A stretch of DNA of 64,000 nt from the NCBI GenBank assembly GCA_002104935.1, contig MCGT01000001.1, positions 1,629,001 to 1,693,000 of the forward strand. The letters are read 5' to 3'. This DNA is from Hesseltinella vesiculosa. Its lineage: Eukaryota; Mucoromycota; Mucoromycetes; Mucorales; Cunninghamellaceae. Below, one piece after another: positions 56,530 through 64,000 of this stretch. A program made the translations under genes and the position numbers. Numbering within the stretch: position 1 is the first letter of the stretch; each line of letters begins with the position of its first letter. The notes beneath the pieces are model-generated. The model made no database searches. It was not told where the DNA came from and was given only the letters and a program-made list of their open reading frames with translations.

Positions 56530-58284
56530 ATGGGAATCTGTCATTCTGGTGAGGAGCCCCAGCAACGAAAAGAGCGCCAGCAAAGTATCAAAATCGACCG
56601 AGAGCTAGAAAAAGAACGTAGCCAACGGGACAAGGAATATAAAATCTTGCTGCTAGGTACCATCCTACAAAAAGGGAAAGAAAGGCGCTTACCCTTTTTT
56701 TTTATGAACCTTTCACGGTCCAGGTAGCGGAGAGTCAGGCAAGACGACGATCTTGAAACAAATGAAAATCATCAATCAAAATGGCTATTCCAATGACGAG
56801 CTAATGACATGGCGGGTGATCGTGTATCGCAACATGATTGAAAGTGTTCAGACGCTGGTTAATGCTATCCAAAAATTCGACCTGTCCTTTGAAGACCAAG
56901 ACAACAATGTAAGAAAAGAATGAACGAAAGCCTGGAAACTCACCTTTTGGGTTTAGATTCATGCAGGACGCGTGTTAAGTTATCAAGTGCCAGCAGATCC
57001 AAGGTTTGAGTTGGACCCGGAACTGGTAGTATCGATTCAATACGTATGGCAGGATCCTGTGGTGGCTCAATGCATCGAAATGCACGGTAATCAATTCTAT
57101 TTAATGGACTCGGCCGCGTAGTAAGTGTGGGTTTCCCCAAATCAGAAAAAGGTCGGCATGAACCACTGACTTTTTTCTCTTGCTCCTCTGTTTTTTGTTC
57201 TCTTTTTGGTATGATCCCATCACTGCTTCCCATTATGTCATGGTCTCCTTTTGTTCGCTTTTTCTCCTCTTGCCCCCTTTTTATCTTGCTGGATGAACCT
57301 CTCAGTTTCTTTGACGATATCCAGCGCATCAGCCGACCCGATTATTTACCAACCGAGCAAGATGTGCTTCGAGCAAGGCAGAAAACCACCGGCATTACCG
57401 AAATCAAATTTGAATTGAGTGGTCTCTTTATCCAGTAAGCCATTTGTTTCCCCCTCGGATGACTGACAAAAAAGGGAGGGGACAGTGCTGTGGGGAGGAT
57501 GACAATCGATCTTTTTCTGGGAGAAAATATCTGAAAAAGGGGGCATGTCAGAGACACAGACAAACGACGATTGATGTGGACTCTTTTTTTTTTTTATAGC
57601 ATGTTTGACGTAGGTGGCCAACGGTCTGAACGAAAAAAATGGATCCATTGTTTTGACTCGGTGGCCTCGATCATTTTTTGTGTGGCGCTCAGTGAATATG
57701 ACCAAGTGCTGCTGGAAGAAACAAAGCAGGTAAAAGGAAGACGTTAAAAAAGGCAACGCTCATCCTCCTTTTTTCAAAAGAACCGAATGGTGGAGAGCCT
57801 GGCGCTGTTCGAAAGTATCATCAACAGCCGCTGGTTCTTGCACACATCCATCATGCTCTTTTTGAACAAGGTGGATATCTTCAAAGCCAAAGTCATGCGG
57901 ACGCCCATGCAGGATTTCTTCCCTGATTACGGTGGTAAGACTTTCTGCTTAAAAAAAAGACCCTGAGCCTCACCCATCTCTTGACAGGTGGCCAAGATCC
58001 AAACAAGGCAGCCAAGTACATTCTTTGGCGATTCCTTCAAACAAATCGAGCCAAACTAAACATTTATCCACAGTAAGCTAACGCCTTCCCCTGGCTTGTT
58101 CACTCATCTTTTCCTTTCGCCAGTCTCACCCAAGCAACTGATACCTATAATGTAACTCCGACTCGACCCTTTTTTTTTTTTTTCTCAACAAACTGACCTT
58201 CCTCTTTAGATCCGATTTGTGTTTATTGCCGTTCAAGAAACCCTGGTGCAAAATGCCCTACGGGACTCTGGCATGCTCTTTTAA
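56530..58284 (+). CDS. Heterotrimeric G protein alpha subunit
   Basis: GTP-binding signal transducer at the plasma membrane. At least nine exons, about 355 aa. MGICHS carries the N-myristoyl Gly2 and palmitoyl Cys4 positions. The P-loop is [12 protein letters not shown] after splicing out the intron that begins GTACCA (Ser replaces the usual Ala). Switch I has [15 protein letters not shown] (toxin-sensitive Arg) and switch [20 protein letters not shown] with the catalytic Gln. Other motifs are [15 protein letters not shown] and [20 protein letters not shown], the C-terminal receptor-contact helix. It belongs to the fungal Gpa family; the subgroup is not assigned. Confidence 0.96.
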
Positions 58285-58436
58285 CTCCCTCGCCTGTATT
58301 TAATAGTCACCCTCATCTCTCGCTCACCCTCTTACCTGTATCATATCTCTCTCTTTTCTTCTAATCTTAACCCGCTCTGCATATAAATTGAACCTGTTAC
58401 TTAATGATTCGTTCTATAGCACGGTGAAGACTTGTT

Positions 58437-59588
58437 TTATTTGAAATAAGCATTCAAGACATGCTGACTAACATTGTAGCCAAACAGGGACAGGATGAAC
58501 AAAAGCACGAACATGCCGACGGGGTAAAGGAACAGCTCGGTATGGACTAAAAACGGAAGCGCTGTTGAGTTCCGAAAAAAAAAATAGATGAGCACTGTGA
58601 TTGCTTCTTCAAACGTGGGTCCACTTACCATTGTAGCCGAGGAATGTGCCATACACATACCATATAGAGGATATAAGGTACATGGTATTGCCCACAAACA
58701 ATGATACAAAATTGGAACGCTGCAGCAATGGCATAAAAAAGAACTGCACCACATATAAGATCAAAAACACCGGGAAAAACGAGTTGCAATGCACATCAAA
58801 CGCATACGCCCATTCGACTGTCTGTGGATTAGCATGTGCCATACCGTTGTGCGCCAAGAAGCGATTGGATAGGAACCTTGCAAAAAAAAAAAATATGAGA
58901 CCCGCCTCTGCTTTTCAATCAAGCTTACCAGCAACCTGTTGCCACCACACTTCCAACCAGCAAAAAATCGACGCAAATCATGAACAGAATTGCTCGCAAG
59001 ATCCCAACAATACCAAGCCCATACACCAATCCCCAAGCAACCGCAGATACTAGCCAAAAAAAAAAAAAAGTCAGTGCCACGATTTTTGTAACAAGCGTCT
59101 GCTTACTGCACAGCAAAGTTGCAAATAATACCAAGAATGCTGGATCGTCTCTAGCCCATTGATTCTTGGTTTCTAATAAATAGAGCATTAGTTTCATGCC
59201 ACTATACCCCATCGTTCATTGATTTTTGACGCCTACGTTTGTGGTAATAAATGCTTTTGTACCTAGAAGAAAAGTGTCAGCATCGTGACCATCCTTTCCC
59301 AAGCAAGCACTTACACTCGAGAAGGAGCAATCAATAGGTATCCCATTTGCCACAAGGCAAACTATAAAGAGAAGAGGTGAGTCGGATTGGTCGGGTGACA
59401 GGCCATGTGGGGTTGAAGAGGGGTGCAGGTTTTTTTTTTTTTTTTTTTTTTACCTCAAAGTCCATCTGGGGGAATCGAAACAATCGTCTTAGGATGACGG
59501 GGATACTACGAGATGATCGTCGTTGCCTCCTACTAAAGTCATAGGGAGGCGATCTGGACAATGGATTGTTTGTTGGTAATAAAGACAT
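58437..59588 (-). CDS. UNC-50/Gmh1 family Golgi membrane protein
   Basis: Golgi multi-pass protein associated with Arf-GEF Gea2 in yeast and with nicotinic receptor trafficking in C. elegans. Several short exons from ATG 59588 (MSLLPTNNPLSRSPPYDFS) to 58437, about 260 aa. Signature stretches: LRRLFRFPQMDFEFALWQMG, NQWARDDPAFLVLFATLLC, VEWAYAFDVHCNSFFPVFLI, LFVGNTMYLISSIWYVYGTF and GYNALPFLVHTELFLYPVG. Five hydrophobic helices are visible. It is divergent from HID1 with 372 bp between start codons. Confidence 0.94.
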
Positions 59589-59960
59589 GGAGTAAGCTGG
59601 AATGGATGAAAAACAATAAAAAAAAAGGAGAAAAAGAAGAATGAAAAAAATGCTGCCCTCACTTTGGCGCGCCTTTTCTTCATTTCTGCCTCTGCCAAAG
59701 TTTCATTTTTTTTTTTTTTTAGCTTATTTTACATGATTAGCCTAGACTTGCACCTTTTTCTTATTTTGCAGCAAATGTCACTCCTCCACGTTCTGTGCAG
59801 AGGTTGCCACCAAGAAAGGCACAGCACTCCAGCTGAAAACCTCATGGACGATGCTTGTCTTGGACGGCCAATCACCAGACGAGTCGGCATTTCAAAAAAA
59901 ATGAAAAAATGGGCCTGGAAAAAAAAAGTGCCTTCCCCTCTCCTCTCTTTCGCTTTTCTC
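59589..59960. promoter_or_regulatory. Bidirectional promoter of UNC50-like and HID1 genes
   Basis: 372 bp between two outward-facing start codons, so both promoters must be within it. Contains A/T runs at 59618-59627 and 59706-59720. No specific motif claimed. Confidence 0.5.
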
Positions 59961-62900
59961 ATGGGTGCAACTGATAGCAAACTTGCCTTTCGCAAGGGCG
60001 TATTTCGCTTGTATGAAGAGCAGGTAAACATTGTATCCTATAAACCATCGCATTCTAAAGATATATATGTTTTTCATAGAACATTTCTGCCTCAGATGAC
60101 TACTGGACAGGCGTAAGTGGACACATTTTTTTTTTCTTCGTGACAGTTGTCAATAGGCTCATTTTCCTCTGCTAGTTTTGGACCTTGCCAGAATCCTTGG
60201 AAGATATCTACTCTCTCATTGGAGCCAATGACATTCGAAAAATTAGAGATGCATCCAAAGGCAATTTAGAGACCCTCTTTGACAAGGTAAAAAAAACCAT
60301 CCCACACCATCCCTTTTCTTTTCTAGCTCATCGCCCATACTTCATCTTTTTTTTTTTTTTTTTTTTTTTTTTTGCTCAGCTTCTTGATCGCATCGATAGC
60401 ATTATCCATTCACCTTCGTTTCCCTCGCCCGAGTTCCCTGTTCTTCACCTCTTGAACTGTATCCGTATCTTGACACGCCTCATGCCCTATATTTATGAAA
60501 ACCCAGAGAACGCCCATTGGGAAGGCTTCTTCTTTTGGACCCCTCGCTCAGTCAAGAAACCCTCATCCTCTGTCGATACCGAAAAAAACGATTTGTACGA
60601 TACCATTCCTCCTCGTGGCCAACAGCTTGTGACCTGTAAGTTACCCATTAAGAAACGAGCGAACTCAGCATTGTCTTTCTTTAGTGACCATCGACCTCTT
60701 GTACCTGGCTGGCTTTACGGTACCGTCGACCTTGCTCAAAACCCCTGATACGCCGCGTGTGGTGTATGCGATTTGGGAAGAGGGCGTGGGCTCGACGAAA
60801 TCGCTGGGCATGCAACGCGACCTGGATCAGAACCGCACCGAAGTATTGCGTTTGCTGACCGTGCTCTTTTCCAAGTCGATCTACACCACCCCGTCCCACA
60901 CGCTGACCAGGGAGGATCTCTGGCTAGGCTATGTCATGACCAAGCTCGACAAGAAAATCATCTTGGTCCTGCTCTGCAGTTTGATCAATACTTCTTGCAA
61001 GTACGACCCGCTCGGCTGGGGCGTGCCCTATAACCACCTCATGGTCGCCAACCCGCGCGAGCCGCTCGTTGCCATGTGTCTGCGCACTCTGCTGATCCTC
61101 CTCGACTACCGCTCGCCCCCCACGGTCGAGCTCCTGCACGAACTAGACCAGCACCGCCAGTTCGTCCCACCCGTCCAACGCACCGAAGGCAGCGCCACCC
61201 CAGATTCTGCCACTTCCCAGGACGCCCTCGACAGCCCTTCAACGTCTACTCCCAACGACCCTCGCCGCCTGTCCACTGCCAGCCACTCCACCGATATCCA
61301 ATCCCTCTTGCTCTCTGCCGACGACACTGCAGATGCCCACGACAACCCCTTTAAATACTATCTCTCCAAACTGCACCGTGAAAAAGATTTCGTTTTTTTG
61401 ATGGACGGCATCCACCGCATCTTGATCAACCCTCTGCAGGTAAAACATAAAAAAAAAAGACGCGTGCCATGGTTGGCTGGGCTCAATTTTTTTTTTTTGT
61501 GTATAGGCCAGTAACACTTACCTGCCTCGATCCACCAAACGGATCCAATGTAACGTTGAAATGCTGATGCTTTGCTGGCGTTTGATGGAATCCAACCAGG
61601 TAATTAAAAAATAAGTGGGTGTGAATGCAATAGGGTCGTTTGTTTCTAAAAAAGAGAAGGCATGCTCAAACCTTGTCATTTGGAATGCAGCGCTTCAAAG
61701 ATTTCCTCACTGGCTCTAACCGCGCCTTGGACCTGATGGTGATCCTGATTTATTATTCTGTGGAAAGCAAGTCGGATATTGGTAGGTCACTTGTTTCCTT
61801 TCTGCATTTATCCAGAACTCATGATCCTTTTTGATCCTCGAAGCTCAAGTGGGCGTGGTGCGAATGTGTGCCTTTATCTTGCAAACCTTGTCGTCCGAAC
61901 GTGAATTCGGTATCCAGTTGAACAATCCATTCACTGGCCACTCGGCCTTACCTGCCCTGTCACGCTTGCCGGCTTTCCATGGCACCTATGGCGACTATTT
62001 GATCAACGTAGGTCTAAACATCAAAAAAGGGTCAGGTCGCTCACCTCATTATTATTTGACTTTGACATCAAGTCGATTGTTGGCCTGATCACGTCAACCC
62101 ACGGTGCTCTAGCTTCTTTGTACCCAGCCCTCATTTTGACCATCACCAACGTGTCCCCCTACCTCAAGAACCTCTCTGTCACAACAGCTAGCCGCCTTGT
62201 CGCCTTGTTCAACTCTGTCTCTGCGCCTGTTTTCATGCTGGCCGACGAAAGCAACCACCGCCTCACCGGCTACCTGCTGGAAATCTTGAACAATATCAGC
62301 CAGTACCACTTTGCAGGTTAGTCTTCTCCCTGAAACCCATTCCAAAACAAAAAAGGCTCACCGTTTTCACTTGGTCAAAGACAATCCCAATGTTGTTTAT
62401 GCCATTGTGCGTAACCACGCTCGCTTCGACAAGCTTTTCAATTTTGATTTGAACGAAGCCTTGGCCGAGATGGATCGTCTTCGCCAGCTCAAGGAAGAAA
62501 GGCGCCAGTCGCTTGAAGGCCACGACCCCAAAGGCGCTGTCACTGTGCAATCGCTGACCGGCTCGCCTCTTTCTCAACATACTTATTCCAAATTCAAACC
62601 AACCGATCCATGGGTAAGTGCGCCTCTGCCTATAGGCATGTGAGAACCGAGCCTGATTGCCATTGCGTATATTTTATGTAGGTGCAACTGTGGTACCCTC
62701 AATTCCCCATGGAAACGATTCGCGCTATGTTAGGATACTTGGTGCCCCAGGTGGAAAAGAAATGCACTCAAGAAGGCCTGACAACCGATGCCCAGATCCT
62801 GGGCTACTTGCGCTCGGTCACCATGGTTGGCATTTTGCCGCAGCGCCACCCCATCTTCATTCGCAAGTTCCAATGGGGCGAAGCCCTGGTGATCTGGTTC

Positions 62901-63296
62901 CGAAGCATGCTCTGGGGCCAAGCTTACCTTGCCGCCATGCTGTCACACCACAGCCCTTGGAATGGCACCAATGTCCGCCTGTTCCAGATCAAGCACGAAA
63001 AACCAGCCTCGTCCTCTTCTTCTGCCGCCTCGTCGCCCGCCGCCTCTCCCCGGAAACCACGCTCGTCCTTCTCATCTTCGCCCTCTGCTTCAGCCCCCGT
63101 CGCCGCCTCCTCTTCCTTACCAGCTGTCCAGTCTCCTATCACTGCCGCTCGACGTCCCTCCAGCGTCCTCTCCAGCGCTTCTGTCTCCAATTCCACCCCT
63201 CGGCCTTCCATTAATACAGCCCATCCTGTCTCTACCACCCCGCCTGTCCCACCTCCCAAAGACAACGCCCAAACCGCTACCGACATTGAACACTAA
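59961..63296 (+). CDS. HID1 family protein (Hid-1/Ftp105)
   Basis: Peripheral Golgi/trans-Golgi protein with Dymeclin-like helical repeats, involved in secretory and dense-core vesicle traffic. It is myristoylated at Gly2; here MGATDSKLAFRKGVFRLYEE matches the N-terminal consensus. At least ten exons, about 850-900 aa. Further matches: FWTLPESLEDIYSLIGANDI, CIRILTRLMPYIYENPENAH, YAIWEEGVGSTKS, SLINTSCKYDPLGWGVPYNH, FKDFLTGSNRALDLMVILIY and the LSRLPAFHGTYGDYLI segment. The C-terminal ~90 residues are a Ser/Ala/Pro-rich low-complexity tail. The last exon contains a TM-free helical region VQLWYPQFPMETIRAMLGYL. Confidence 0.93.
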
Positions 63297-64000
63297 CAAA
63301 ATAAACCCACCTTTTTGCTCCATCACGGATTTTCATACAAGTTAGCTGACGTAAACGTGATCCAAATCAAACCTTTTTTTTTTTTCAGCGAGTCCTGGGC
63401 AACTGGTCGAAAGTTGCGATGCATGATGATCAGCTAGCTTGTGACGAGGAGCCCGCAGCCTACCAACCTGGCCTGAGCAAAGGATGCGAAAAAAAAAAGA
63501 GATAAAAGGAGTGCCATGATGCTCAGCCCTTTTGCGTTCAGGGCCATTGGTAATCAGACTGTTAGCTCTTGGCTTGACGATTTAAGGTGGATGTAGTTTT
63601 CACCATGGCCATTTCTCATCATTTTGCTCTCGTATGCAAAAGCTGGCACGAATTTATTTAGGCCAATAATGTTGCACTGTGTTTTTTTCAATATTTTAGC
63701 TGGGGGAGGCGTCGGAGAAACTGGCCAAAAGTTGGCTGGGCAGCCATTTCCAATCGACGAAATTTTTTTTAGTACCAACATCATTTGTGCGTTTACGTAT
63801 GCCTACAAAATGTCACATCGATAGGATCACTCAAACGTGCTGTGCAAGCATCTTTTATTTTTTGTGAAAAAGAAGTTGGATGGCCACATTCAATCTCCGC
63901 AGTGTCCCTTCCATTCTTGGCCCATCCTCTTCTCACGGCTGCTTGAAAAAAGACGCTGTTTTAATCACGGTCATTGCTCATCGTTTCTTACTCACTTGCA
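63297..64000. other. Intergenic right edge
   Basis: No gene seen. HID1 3' flank, then a near full-length copy of the dispersed repeat (63690-63925). Confidence 0.55.
63690..63925 (+). repeat. Dispersed ~200-bp repeat, copy A
   Basis: TATTTTAGCTGGGGGAGGCG, ACTGGCCAAAAGTTGGCTGG, TTCCAATCGACGAAATTTTT, CCAACATCATTTGTGCG, AATGTCACATCGATAGGATC, ACTCAAACGTGCTG, and AGTTGGATGGCCACATTC align in order with copies B, D and E. Confidence 0.85.

Overview
The window is nuclear DNA from a filamentous fungus, most likely an early-diverging Mucoromycota species (Mucorales-like). The evidence is the dense packing of short, intron-rich genes (introns mostly 50-100 nt), an ATP synthase alpha subunit with a mitochondrial presequence, an ERG6 sterol methyltransferase, a PKC1 with HR1-C2-C1-C1-kinase architecture, and a fungal-type URA3. 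It also carries genes typical of early-diverging lineages: a Dlp1/PDSS2-type prenyl synthase subunit, a WNK kinase and a Fanzor. Homopolymeric A or T tracts of 10-28 nt are very common, in introns and between genes. The genus is not determined.

Layout, left to right. 1-2234 (-): 5' part of the TFIIIC B-block-binding subunit, running off the left edge. 2430-7104 (-): ornithine decarboxylase, Dlp1/PDSS2-like subunit and a Pof1-like nucleotidyltransferase. 7105-11940: gene-poor, with two tRNA-Asp genes in a rearranged duplication, a GC-rich foldback element and several copies of a degenerate repeat. 11941-19910: DPH6 (-), PURH/ADE16-17 (+), an orphan ORF, calcineurin B (+) and an acidic protein (-). 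20189-21204 (-): small membrane protein with a polyQ tail. 22482-25944 (-): Fanzor, a eukaryotic TnpB-like RNA-guided nuclease gene, with a possible structured omega-RNA at its 3' end. 26392-35552: a coiled-coil protein, a WNK kinase, a Sec14-like protein, ATP1, NOP16 and URA3. 36233-45956: a C2H2 transcription factor, PKC1, a coiled-coil protein, KGD4 and a RidA protein. 45957-48062: gene-poor with a repeat. 48063-63296: ERG6, a nucleolin-like protein, a 7TM protein, an Erd1-like EXS protein, QCR9, a G-alpha subunit, UNC50/Gmh1 and HID1.

Most genes are housekeeping: polyamine, purine, pyrimidine, ubiquinone and sterol synthesis, respiration, ribosome biogenesis and calcium/PKC/G-protein signalling. 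They do not form one pathway cluster. Two local associations stand out. Erd1, UNC50 and HID1 (all Golgi/TGN trafficking) lie within 10 kb, and UNC50 and HID1 are divergently transcribed from one short spacer. A putative 7TM receptor lies about 3 kb from a G-alpha gene.

The most notable item is the Fanzor. All three RuvC-type acidic motifs and a four-cysteine zinc ribbon are readable, but the N-terminal half does not join in one frame. One offset is fixed by a single base in a G5 tract. An exact 11-bp inverted repeat brackets the stop codon and 3' flank. The second notable item is a family of about nine diverged ~200-bp intergenic repeats. All calls were made by eye; exon borders are inferred from GT/GC...AG sites and frame continuity.
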